64,000 bases of DNA from Diplonema papillatum (Eukaryota > Euglenozoa > Diplonemea > Diplonemida > Diplonemidae), in contig JAPJBO010000401.1 of assembly GCA_030068145.1 (NCBI GenBank), forward strand, positions 1-64,000, in the 5' to 3' direction. Each line of letters opens with the position of its first letter. Within the stretch, counting starts at the first letter, position 1. Positions 30,553 through 41,337 of this stretch are shown here, in pieces. A model generated the notes under the pieces. That model made no database searches. It saw nothing but the letters and a program-made list of their open reading frames with translations, and had not been told where the DNA came from. The translations under genes were made by a program, and so were the position numbers.

Positions 30553-30712
30553 CTGTAAAAAGAATAGGCGTGTGTTTGTTTGCACGTGCCAGGGGGGAGG
30601 ATTAGCCTGCTAGTGAGTGACAGTGAGTGAATATGATCATTAGGCTTCTCCCAAACACGCTGCAAGCGTTCTCTTTCGTGTTTACAAAGCAGTGTTCCTA
30701 CGAGAAATTGGT
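30553..30712 (-). mobile_element. Terminal fragment of the tyrosine-recombinase retroelement family
   Basis: The segment shares GCGTTCTCTTTCGTGTTTAC, TGAGTGA.AGTGAGTGAATA and GTTTG.ACGTGCC with the ends of the element at 41.2-44.87 kb. It is diverged from those ends, so it is an older insertion. It ends exactly at the UBE2O acceptor. No internal genes are present. Confidence 0.75.
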
Positions 30713-30889
30713 GTGTGTGTGGGGGGGAGTACAAATAGGGGGGGCCTGCATTTGTCAGTTGTTTTGCTTTACCCTCCAACCTCGCTTTTGGCGAGTGGAT
30801 ATGAGGAGTTCACTCAGAACGTAAGGATTCCAACTTACGACGCGAAGGCGCTTAAGCAAGCTCGTTAGGTATGTTGAAGTTCGTGGCTT
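30713..30889. other. Unassigned sequence upstream of UBE2O
   Basis: A GT-rich and G-rich stretch. No first exon or promoter could be recognised. Confidence 0.3.
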
Positions 30890-31655
30890 TTAAGTGGGCA
30901 ATCGCTGAATCGACGTACAGCCCACTTGTCTCTTTCACCAGTCGGCTTTGAGTTTCTGACACGCTAAGGGTAGATAGGGCGGGATTCTTGTTTTCGCAAA
31001 GAGATCTCTTTCATCCTGAACTCGGAAAACCCCGCCGCCAGCATTGTTCTCTGGACTGGATACTTGTACTTCCTCTGCTTGTGGCTTACTTGTGGCATGC
31101 TATCAATTCCATCTACACACAGTTCTACAGTAAGCTCACAAACCCAGTTCTACACCAAGCCCGGAAGCCTACAACCTCCCGAGCCTCCTAACGCCATGCT
31201 AAAAGATCGGTCGAGAGAAGATATTTTGACCTCTTTTTGTGAACCGCGAATTTTTTTTTAGCCAGCCAACTTCATCTTGTTGGCTAAGTGGGAAACCACT
31301 GCCGCGGGATCCTTCCGGGGACGGATAGAGCGTGGGGGTGAGGTCGCCAGCTTCTCCATCCGGCACTGGTCTTGTCAAGACTTCTGGCGTTAGCTTCACG
31401 GGGCTGTCGGCCCGTGCAACAGCTGGAGGTCTTCACACATCTCACCCGAGGACGTGGCAAGCTCTCTGCACCATGAGCTTGGCCTGACTAGCTGTTCCAA
31501 ACTCCTGGTGCAAGTCATGGTCGGCAGTCGCCACCTGGTGGTCACAGTTTTGAGTCCTGTTCCGAGACTTGCTCGCACGGGGAAGTAGCGCGAATCACTT
31601 GCCGCCATGCATTGTGCAATACTTGATGACGGCTACTCCGGTGCGTGTGGGGAGT
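30890..31655 (-). repeat. Dispersed duplication shared with 59.3-59.7 kb
   Basis: Parts are the reverse complement of 59270-59735, including AGCCCACTTGTC.CTTTCACCAGTCGGCTTTGAG and the stretch encoding RELATSSGEMC. The version at 59.3 kb has the longer open frame, and here that frame is not maintained. Confidence 0.7.
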
Positions 31656-32376
31656 ACAAAACTTAGGACCAGAACTACCAGCACACGTAAATCCTCCGAG
31701 AGGAGTCGTCATGTTTACGCTGCAGGCTATTCGTAGATTCCTCACAAGTGGCTATTGGTAGCTCGCTAGACCCGAATTCCTCAGACAAGGGAAGAGACTT
31801 CCCAAAGCCATGAGAGCGCAGCCACGCCCTTCGGGGAAGCTGGGGAGAGGAGCGGGGTAGGGGAGGTCCAGGGATGACCTCTGAACGCCGACTCAGCAGC
31901 ACTATTCGCAATAGCGACCCGCGTCAGCCCCCAAGCACAGTTGGCTTATGCGAAAGGAGTATCAGAAACCGTACACCGCGCGAGTAGGAGAAAGTAGAAA
32001 GGGAAACTAGAGTTTTCGTTGACCGCACTACCCTGAGCCCAAATCCTCGACGTGGTTTCAAGTGGAATATTTGGCAAATCATCATGATCAGAAGGTCCTA
32101 CTTGGGCGGTTCAGTTTCCTCACACATTGCATGTGGCTAACAATGTTGGGGTATTTGGGGCTCGACAATCTGCCTATTTTTGAATTTCAAATGTAGCAAG
32201 GGCTCTCCGAGCTGTTGGGGGGGAAGCACTCACATTCGACAGGCTTTGCCGATGGACGAGAAGGTTCTCTTGAAGCGGGCGCAAGAGCAGGACCCAGCCA
32301 TCTGTTTGGCGGTTCTGTTAGCATAGAAGTCGGCTGCTCTGGGATCGTCCCAGTTGCTACTGGTTTAGGAAAAGGG
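31656..32376. other. Unassigned sequence
   Basis: I see no gene and no obvious repeat. Confidence 0.4.
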
Positions 32377-32800
32377 GTGTTGCAAGAACGTGCTTGGAAT
32401 GGGCATGTGCTCAACACCGCACTGGTCCCGTCTGCGCCGTGTTTCTGTCCTTTAAGCCACGGACACATAAGGCGGACCATCATCAGCGCGGAACCTGAGT
32501 GTCTGCAGACAGGACAGCGGTGTGAGTCTGGTTTGTCAGGCGGCTGTTCGTAGCTCGTCACAGCCAGGACCACCCGTGCTACGAGAGCACGGGCGAATCC
32601 GTCACAGGGAGAAGGCCCCTACAACCGTGTCTGAGCAATCAGTTAAAAACTCAGGGCACTCGCCCTGATTGTGAGTGCGACTTTTAGGAAAAGGCGTAGG
32701 GGAATTGCAAGAACGTGCGTGGAATGGATATGAGCACTGGTCTCGTCTGCGCCGTGTTTCGGTCCTTCAGCCACGGACGCATAAGGCGGACCATCATCTA
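32377..32800 (+). repeat. Long-hairpin dispersed repeat, copies 5 and 6
   Basis: 32377-32690 is a full copy close to copy 1, including the ACTCAGGGC.CTCGCCCTGAT terminal hairpin. 32708-32800 is a partial copy directly after it, as in the 13.8-14.7 kb cluster. Confidence 0.8.
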
Positions 32801-33261
32801 CTGGTTCAGGAAAAGGGAAAAGGGGTAGGGGGAGGGGAGGCGCATACGTTGACATATCCCGCGGGTCGCCGCCGATGTCGTACATTTTGTGCGTGACATT
32901 GCCACCGTCAGGATGCGTCATGTACTGCCCTTGTCACTGCCCCCACCTCCTGTGGATCGCCACCTACGAGCCGAGCGAGCCTGGCTCGACCGCTGCTTGG
33001 TGTTCTGTGTTGCCGACGATCAACCGGGGTTGACGTGCCGTCTGTTGTCTTTCGACTTTTTTTCTTTCGTTTCCTGTCTCAGTTTCGTTTTGTGGGTATA
33101 CTTTTGCTTTCGGGAAGTTGGATGCTTTTCGTTCGCAGGGGGAAACTGGAGCAGCACGTCCCGATTGTGCTGCCTCTGTTAGCCTTCTTCACTATCTTCT
33201 TCTCATACAGTGCATGATTACTTGGACTACTCCCACTAGTGAGTCCAGGATTGGGAAAACG
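32801..33261. other. Unassigned sequence with short repeat
   Basis: The motif GATCAACCGGGGTTGACGTG (33019-33038), with flanking TGTCTTTCGAC, recurs near 40610-40650. No gene is supported. Confidence 0.4.
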
Positions 33262-35935
33262 GCAACTCTGAGCTTAATATTCAACACATAACCCTGAGCT
33301 TGGTATTCAACACGTAACCCTGAGCTTGGTATTCAACACATAACCCTGAGCTTGGTATTCAACACGTAACCCTGAGCTTGGTATTCAACACATAACCCTG
33401 AGCTTGGTATTCAACACATAACCCTGAGCTTGGTATTCAACACATAACCCTGAGCTTGGTATTCAACACATAACCCTGAGCTTGGTATTCAACACATAAC
33501 CCTGAGCTTGGTATTCAACACATAACCCTGAGCTTGGTATTCAACACATAACCCTGAGCTTGGTATTCAACACATAACCCTGAGCTTGGTATTCAACACA
33601 TAACCCTGAGCTTGGTATTCAACACATAACCCTGAGCTTGGTATTCAACACATAACCCTGAGCTTGGTATTCAACACATAACCCTGAGCTTGGTATTCAA
33701 CACATAACCCTGAGCTTGGTATTCAACACATAACCCTGAGCTTGGTATTCAACACATAACCCTGAGCTTGGTATTCAACACATAACCCTGAGCTTGGTAT
33801 TCAACACATAACCCTGAGCTTGGTATTCAACACATAACCCTGAGCTTGGTATTCAACACATAACCCTGAGCTTGGTATTCAACACATAACCCTGAGCTTG
33901 GTATTCAACACATAACCCTGAGCTTGGTATTCAACACATAACCCTGAGCTTGGTATTCAACACATAACCCTGAGCTTGGTATTCAACACATAACCCTGAG
34001 CTTGGTATTCAACACATAACCCTGAGCTTGGTATTCAACACATAACCCTGAGCTTGGTATTCAACACATAACCCTGAGCTTGGTATTCAACACATAACCC
34101 TGAGCTTGGTATTCAACACATAACCCTGAGCTTGGTATTCAACACATAACCCTGAGCTTGGTATTCAACACATAACCCTGAGCTTGGTATTCAACACATA
34201 ACCCTGAGCTTGGTATTCAACACATAACCCTGAGCTTGGTATTCAACACATAACCCTGAGCTTGGTATTCAACACATAACCCTGAGCTTGGTATTCAACA
34301 CATAACCCTGAGCTTGGTATTCAACACATAACCCTGAGCTTGGTATTCAACACATAACCCTGAGCTTGGTATTCAACACATAACCCTGAGCTTGGTATTC
34401 AACACATAACCCTGAGCTTGGTATTCAACACATAACCCTGAGCTTGGTATTCAACACATAACCCTGAGCTTGGTATTCAACACATAACCCTGAGCTTGGT
34501 ATTCAACACATAACCCTGAGCTTGGTATTCAACACATAACCCTGAGCTTGGTATTCAACACATAACCCTGAGCTTGGTATTCAACACATAACCCTGAGCT
34601 TGGTATTCAACACATAACCCTGAGCTTGGTATTCAACACATAACCCTGAGCTTGGTATTCAACACATAACCCTGAGCTTGGTATTCAACACATAACCCTG
34701 AGCTTGGTATTCAACACATAACCCTGAGCTTGGTATTCAACACATAACCCTGAGCTTGGTATTCAACACATAACCCTGAGCTTGGTATTCAACACATAAC
34801 CCTGAGCTTGGTATTCAACACATAACCCTGAGCTTGGTATTCAACACATAACCCTGAGCTTGGTATTCAACACATAACCCTGAGCTTGGTATTCAACACA
34901 TAACCCTGAGCTTGGTATTCAACACATAACCCTGAGCTTGGTATTCAACACATAACCCTGAGCTTGGTATTCAACACATAACCCTGAGCTTGGTATTCAA
35001 CACATAACCCTGAGCTTGGTATTCAACACATAACCCTGAGCTTGGTATTCAACACATAACCCTGAGCTTGGTATTCAACACATAACCCTGAGCTTGGTAT
35101 TCAACACATAACCCTGAGCTTGGTATTCAACACATAACCCTGAGCTTGGTATTCAACACATAACCCTGAGCTTGGTATTCAACACATAACCCTGAGCTTG
35201 GTATTCAACACATAACCCTGAGCTTGGTATTCAACACATAACCCTGAGCTTGGTATTCAACACATAACCCTGAGCTTGGTATTCAACACATAACCCTGAG
35301 CTTGGTATTCAACACATAACCCTGAGCTTGGTATTCAACACATAACCCTGAGCTTGGTATTCAACACATAACCCTGAGCTTGGTATTCAACACATAACCC
35401 TGAGCTTGGTATTCAACACATAACCCTGAGCTTGGTATTCAACACATAACCCTGAGCTTGGTATTCAACACATAACCCTGAGCTTGGTATTCAACACATA
35501 ACCCTGAGCTTGGTATTCAACACATAACCCTGAGCTTGGTATTCAACACATAACCCTGAGCTTGGTATTCAACACATAACCCTGAGCTTGGTATTCAACA
35601 CATAACCCTGAGCTTGGTATTCAACACATAACCCTGAGCTTGGTATTCAACACATAACCCTGAGCTTGGTATTCAACACATAACCCTGAGCTTGGTATTC
35701 AACACATAACCCTGAGCTTGGTATTCAACACGTAACCCTGAGCTTGGTATTCAACACGTAACCCTGAGCTTGGTATTCAACACATAACCCTGAGCTTGGT
35801 ATTCAACACGTAACCCTGAGCTTGGTATTCAACACGTAACCCTGAGCTTGGTATTCAACACGTAACCCTGAGCTTGGTATTACTCAACCCAGCTTGGTAT
35901 TCAATACATAAACCTGAGCTTGGCATTCAACTCCT
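33262..35935. repeat. 26-bp tandem array, about 101 units
   Basis: The unit ACCCTGAGCTTGGTATTCAA plus CACATA is nearly invariant across 2.67 kb. Units near both edges read CACGTA instead of CACATA and the outermost ones are degenerate. The array contains stops in all frames I checked and gives no open frame. Confidence 0.97.
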
Positions 35936-36965
35936 AGCTCCTTGGCCTGGGGATGGAGCGTCTTACTGTTTACCGGATGGTGACTCTGAGTTGCTTTTAT
36001 CCTCGTGCAGGCTTGGAGAATGGTGACACGAGCTGAGCCCTCATCCCCCCCAGCAATAGTGCCGGGGGCTGGCACTCGATCTGCGGGGTAGAACCGGAAG
36101 AAAAGGGGGCAGGACACGGGAGCGAAAACGGGCGCGAGCTAGAGTGAGAACCTGAGAGGCGTGTCCGAGTGGACGGCGTGATGGTCGACTTATCGCTGTT
36201 TTTAAACAATTCTGACAGCCTGACGTTGAGGTTCACACGGCCTGTGAAACATGCAAGCCCAGCCATCCCTTCCTGATAGACCGATAGACCGTGATGGACC
36301 GAGGTACACCGTGATCGTTTGAGGTTCGCATGCACTCAGAATCTGTGGCGAAAGTGGCCACTCAGGTGACTACCTTTCCGAATGCACCAAGTTATGTATC
36401 CGACGCTTCCTCTGTGATAAACAACTCCTAGCCATCCTGTGTGCTTGGAGTTACGTCATTGAACCCCCGACGAAGAATCCTGTCTCGAAGCTGGGTTCCT
36501 GATAAGCAGGACTCGCGGCAGCAATCAACATATCCGGACCCCAACAACGCTTCACCAAGGCTAACGCGGCAAACCGTGGGCGGATTGCTTGAGAAGCTAT
36601 CATCCTCGGGGCTGGTGCATTCGTGATTTACTCTCACAGCAGGCTGGTCAGGTGCTGAGTGCTGCGACCACACCTCGTGGCACCTGCTACCACCGTCCAT
36701 AGGGAACAGGTCTCGACTGTCGGACAGGTGGTTTCATCTCCAGCGGTCTGAGTACCAGCAGATTCAAGAACCCGTGAGCTCCGATACACGGGGAAGACGC
36801 AAAACAGTGCGGTTGAGTCGACAGAGACATTAACGGCAGGTGTCTTGTCTCCGGGAACGATGAAGACCGCCAACAGACGCAATAGCCGGACGAGGAACTG
36901 CAGCGAAGACGGTGTCGCCTTGCAGCTTGAACGCGGGGATCAGGCTACCAGTTGTTGGCCTGTCG
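35936..36965. other. Unassigned sequence
   Basis: No gene or repeat is recognised. Confidence 0.4.
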
Positions 36966-37197
36966 TCAGACGAAATCGACTTTCGACGCATCCAGATGGC
37001 AGATGCCCTGCTTCCTGCTCAGGAGGACGGCGAGCGGAACGCTGCTGGCCGGCCACAGGTGCGTCAGCTCCGCGGTGATGCCCAAGGCCTTCTCGATTCC
37101 CGTGAGCTTCGTCTCGATGCCGTCCGGGCACTCGACCTCCAACTTCGTTAGTAGCTGCTGCGACGACATAGCCTGCTGTATAGGCAGCGACGTTGGT
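36966..37197 (-). CDS. Probable last exon of the LAS1-like gene
   Basis: After an acceptor (CCTTGCACAG) the exon has one base that completes the Arg codon left open by the donor at 38971, then 76 codons and a stop. The product contains QQLLTKLEVECPDGIETKLT and ELTHLWPASSVPLAVLLSRK, which looks protein-like. I do not recognise it as a conserved LAS1 block; the assignment rests on strand, phase and position. With exon 1 it gives a 301-residue protein, short for animal LAS1L but plausible for a protist form. Confidence 0.45.
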
Positions 37198-37359
37198 CTG
37201 TGCAAGGAATTTGTAAAAGTCTTCGGTTTGAGGCGTCGGGTGTGAGCAAGTGCTGCAGATGCTCGCAGCAACCTAACGCGCTTACTTATTTGTGCACCAT
37301 ATACAGAGTTTTCAGATCCTCATCCGGAACAGGGATCGTGGGACACATCCAGGGCCGAA

Positions 37360-37905
37360 ACCCATTACGGTATGGTATCCAAACTTTGAACGAATTACAG
37401 CATGGTCCAAACTTCTGTTGAACCCATTACGGTGGTATCCTAACTTTGAACGAATGACAACATGGTTCAAACTTCTGCTGAACCCATTACGGTGGTATCC
37501 TAACTTTGAACGAATGACAACATGGTTCAAACTTCTGCTGAACCCATTACGGTGGTATCCTAACTTTGAACGAATGACAACATGGTTCAAACTTCTGCTG
37601 AACCCATTACGGTGGTATCCTAACTTTGAACGAATGACAACATGGTTCAAACTTCTGCTGAACCCATTACGGTGGTATCCTAACTTTGAACGAATGACAA
37701 CATGGTTCAAACTTCTGCTGAACCCATTACGGTGGTATCCTAACTTTGAACGAATGACAACATGGTTCAAACTTCTGCTGAACCCATTACGGTGGTATCC
37801 TAACTTTGAACGAATGACGACATGGTCCGAACTTCTGCTGTGCCCATTACGGTGTGGTATCCTAACATTGAACGAATTACAGTAAGGTCCCACCTTCTGC
37901 TATAC
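37360..37905. repeat. 60-bp tandem array in LAS1 intron
   Basis: About nine units of AACCCATTACGGTGGTATCC plus AACTTTGAACGAATGACAAC plus ATGGTTCAAACTTCTGCTG. The two halves are related to each other and to the 30-bp unit at 38290-38905. Confidence 0.92.
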
Positions 37906-38039
37906 CCATTACGGTATGGATTCCAAACTTTGAACCCATGAAAGAACCTAATACGGTATGGTATCCAAAGTGAACGAATTACAGAATGGTTCGAACTTTT
38001 GAACCCATTACGGTACACAGTCCAAAAACTAGTGGGGCG

Positions 38040-38196
38040 GTTGCTGAGGAAAGGGTGCACGGCCTTCTCGGTGAGCAGCGCGGCGGCGCCCGGCGACGGG
38101 ACGCCGGGGCGCATCGCGGCCCGCTCGAAGCGGAGGAGGTGCTCGAGCTGCGGGATCCAGTAGTTGTCGAGGAGGTATGTCAGGGCGAGCGAGCCG
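38040..38196 (-). pseudogene. Partial duplicate of LAS1 exon 1
   Basis: About 157 bp nearly identical to 38973-39130, encoding GSLALTYLLDNYWIPQ and the following 35 residues. The frame is open, but differences include three amino-acid changes and few silent ones. The original donor sequence is replaced. The flank CGGTACACAGTCC is shared with the true exon's flank, so copy and minisatellite edge were duplicated together. Confidence 0.8.
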
Positions 38197-38289
38197 GGGA
38201 CTTTCGGTCCTGTTCCGGTGCCATTACAACTGGTTTCAGGGCCGAACCCCACAACGGCATGGTATCCAAACTTCGAACGAATTACAGGT

Positions 38290-38905
38290 ACATGGTAACA
38301 GCTGAACCCATTACGGTGTGGTATCCTAACTATGAACCCACTACGGTGTAGTATCCTAACTATGAAACCATTACGGTGTGGTATCCTACCTATACGGTGT
38401 AGTATCCTAACTATTGAAACCATTACGGTGTAGTATCCTAACTATGAACCCACTACGGTGTAGTATCCTAACTATGAAACCATTACGGTGTGGTATCCTA
38501 ACTATGAAACCATTACGGTGTGGTATCCTAACTATGAACCCACTACGGTGTAGTATCCTAACTATGAAACCATTACGGTGTGGTATCCTAACTATACGGT
38601 GTAGTATCCTAACTATTGAAACCATTACGGTGTAGTATCCTAACTATGAACCCACTACGGTGTAGTATCCTAACTATGAAACCATTACGGTGTGGTATCC
38701 TAACTATGAAACCATTACGGTGTGGTATCCTAACTATGAACCCACTACGGTGTGGTATCCTAACTATGAACCCACTACGGTGTGGTATCCTAACTATGAA
38801 CCCACTACGGTGTAGTATCCTAACTATGAACCCACTACGGTGTAGTATCCTAACTATGAACCCACTACGGTGTAGTATCCTAACTATGAAACCATTACGG
38901 TGTAT
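38290..38905. repeat. 30-bp tandem array in LAS1 intron
   Basis: About 20 units of GAAACCATTACGGTGTGGTA plus TCCTAACTAT, mixing CATTACGG/CACTACGG and GTGTGG/GTGTAG variants. Three frames stay open because 30 is a multiple of three. Confidence 0.92.
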
Positions 38906-38971
38906 TACAGTATCCGAACTCTGAACCCATACGGTACACAGTCCGGGGAGGGACCCGGGGAGGGTGCATAC

Positions 38972-39645
38972 CGGTTGCTGAGGAAAGGGTGCACGGCCTT
39001 CTCGGTGAGCAGCGCGGCGGCGCCCGGCGACAGGACGTCAGGGCGCATCGCGGCCCGCTCGAAGCGGAGGAGGTGCTCGCGCTGCGGGATCCAGTAGTTG
39101 TCGAGGAGGTACGTCAGGGCGAGCGAGCCGCCGAGCCGGAGCTCGGGCAGCGACGGCAGCGCCTGGTGCGTCGCGGCGTGCCGGATATCGACCAGCTCAC
39201 GCGGCAGGTCCACCCGGCCGGCCATGCTGCGGACCGACGGCCGCTTTTTGCCGTAGTTCCGCTGTTCAAGCTCGCCGGTCACCCCGTTGACCAACCGAAT
39301 GACAGCCATCGAATACGCCGCCGCCACGTCCTTCCCCGTCACGCGGCTCTGCGTACCCTGGCAGATAGCCCGCTCCCTCTCGAAGTCACGCGCCTTCGCC
39401 TCGAGGAGGTTCGCAGTCGCCTCGATCGACACGTTGACACCGACAGCCGCGCGCCACCGCCCCACCGCTTCGACGCCGGCCTGCGTGCGCTCGGCGTCGC
39501 CGCTGAACAAATCCTCCATCACCCCGCACCAGTCGCCCCAGTCGTACAGCCGCAGGACTTCCTCCTTCCCTTCCCTTTCCAACGCCTCGGGCGCTTTGCG
39601 CTTCTGGCCCCGCGGCGCCATCTTTGCCTTTGCGTGCGCCGCCAT
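38972..39645 (-). CDS. LAS1: LAS1-like pre-rRNA-processing HEPN nuclease, exon 1
   Basis: The first exon gives 224 residues plus two bases. LAS1 is the endonuclease that cuts ITS2 during 60S ribosome maturation in the nucleolus, working with the Grc3/NOL9 kinase. Family signs: an early DWGDWCGVMEDLFS segment (about 36-48), AAAYSMAVIRLVNGVTG (about 108-124), and LPRELVDIRHAATHQALPSL with the HEPN catalytic motif RHAATH at about 155-160, as in human LAS1L (RHE.TH). A Lys/Arg-rich N-terminus (KMAPRGQKRK) could be a nuclear signal. I chose the MAAHAKAK start at 39645; an in-frame upstream Met at 39723 is possible. The donor is CCG/GTATGC. The following intron is packed with minisatellites. Confidence 0.82.
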
Positions 39646-40879
39646 GATGTGACTGGTTGGGTGTGGATACGTGTGTTGTGAACCCGTTTTTACGTGGTGC
39701 CTTCCTGTGCGAGAGGCGTCCACGCTTCTCTCAGTCTCAAGTATCCGCAGATGCTCCCGCGGGTTGCGAGTAGGGGTCCGTGTTCAACAGCTGGCAAGCA
39801 ACATGTGAAGATCCGCAAGAAGTACGTTTCGGGAGAGCAGCATGAGTACAGCCAGCTGTGTTTGTTTCATTCATCAGCTGGGAGAGGCTGCAGCTCCTTC
39901 GGCTGTGCTTCATGGTGGCCACGCGCTGTTCGGAACCGTAGCCTTGCTTGGCTCAGGCGTCCTGCATTGTGCCCTTCCCTTCGCAAGAACTGCTGTTCAC
40001 CACTGCTGACAATCAGCATGTGCAGAGCCGCACGAACTACGTTTCGGGTGCAGCACGGGTACAGCCAGCTGTGTTCGTTTCATTCAGAACCGCAAAGAAG
40101 CGGTTTACCAGAGCCGGGCTCTGTTGACGCGTGTGTGTCGAAACGCAAGGATTCTGCCACAGCAAGCTGGCCAGCCGTCCGTTGTGCAGTAGCTTTCACG
40201 CAAAAAAAGGAAGAGAGCGGGCGAAAGATGCGGGGTCCATAACGAAGCCGAAGAAAGGCCAGTACTCTTTTACAAACAACGGTAGCTGTTTAAACGAGTG
40301 CGAAGCCGAAAGGCTACGGAGAGCGGGTCTCAGGATGACTTCATGCAGACTTATCCATCGCTCTCGGGCATGGGGAGGGGAACACTGCTTGCTGGTCGTC
40401 CTGCGACACTGTAACTGACGCTGTATACCGCTCGCTCGGTGCAAGACTCGAAACCGTAGGTGACTGTACTACAGTAGTCCTGCAGTGAACTGTAAAACGA
40501 AAGTCGGTTTTGATGTTTAGACTTACCATGCGGTGTCTGATGACAGACTCGATGCCAGCATGTTGGCAACAAGTCTTCTTCGAAGAAATGCATAGTTTTT
40601 AAGTTGCCGACAATCAACCGGGGTTGATGTGCAGTTTGGTGTCTTTCGACGTTTTTTGTGGTATCCTTCCTTTTTGTTATTATTTCGCTCGTTCCGCTCG
40701 CACCACTCGCTAGTTGTCAACAACTTGGGGGGCTGGTGTCATCCCGATGAAGAGATTACTTGCAAGGCACATTGTCACCGTTCACACGAGCACAGGTCTT
40801 GATGCGAGGGGTTCATCCCAGCCCTCTGAATACCAGCAGAGCGCCGGTGCAGCAAACTGGGCCACTTTGCAACCTGAGC
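39646..40879. other. Intergenic sequence with direct repeat
   Basis: 39784-39895 and 39999-40095 share TACGTTTCGGG..CAGCA and ACAGCCAGCTGTGTTYGTTT. A partial hairpin-repeat copy (40545-40600) and the CAACCGGGGTTG motif (40615-40632) follow. No gene is supported. Confidence 0.5.
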
Positions 40880-40990
40880 TCTGGATCCAACTACGAGCTT
40901 TTCTTACGCCATTGGTGCTGGAATTACCGCGGTCGAGTCGGGTGCGGGCGCCAGACTTGTCCACAATTGTGTTCATTGACATGTTTAGAT
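40880..40990 (-). rRNA. 18S rRNA-derived fragment (530-loop region)
   Basis: The plus strand reads ATCCAACTACGAGCTTTT, then TACGCCATTGGTGCTGGAAT plus TACCGCGG, then CGCCAGACTTGTCC, all reverse-complement landmarks of eukaryotic 18S around the universal 515-530 region. Relative to ordinary 18S, about 20 bases between the first two landmarks are missing, and the stretch after CCGCGG is replaced by unrelated sequence of similar length. I see no 18S sequence before or after. It is most likely a rearranged rRNA pseudogene fragment. Confidence 0.6.
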
Positions 40991-41337
40991 ATCATTCCAC
41001 TGGTTTCTAACTTACTAGGAAGATCTCAGATGTTAAGACAGAACAATGCCTCTATGCGCCCCTCAAAGCCGGTCTGAGAGTTGCTGTAGAAAAGGTAGAT
41101 ACAAACAATGATCCCCACCCTGAGTTCTGCCGGCTTCCGCCGGATTTTTGGCGACTTCCTACCGGTTTTCTACCGGGGACTGGATCACACGAGAAAAAGG
41201 GGGCGTGAGACTCCATAAATAGGGCACAAAGCGTTCTCTTTCGTGTTTACAATTAATTGTTATTACGAAAAAGAATAGGCGCGATGTTTGTTTGTACGTG
41301 CCGGCCCGTTGTAGTAGGTGTCTCTCCTGAGAGTCTT

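Noticed and set aside
29358-30605. A 415-codon plus-strand frame
   Set aside because: It is another antisense shadow of the same UBE2O exon.
30553-30779. N-terminal extension of the UBE2O frame starting MEGKAKQL
   Set aside because: This sequence is a retroelement terminal repeat; a good splice acceptor marks the real exon boundary at 30552.
33262-35935. Telomere-like reading of ACCCTGA units
   Set aside because: The unit is 26 bp and only superficially contains an AACCCT-like core; no true telomeric repeat is present.
37292-38924. Repeat-protein frames such as KPLRCGILTM or RNGFSRSLNH
   Set aside because: They are translations of the 30-bp and 60-bp minisatellites in the LAS1 intron.
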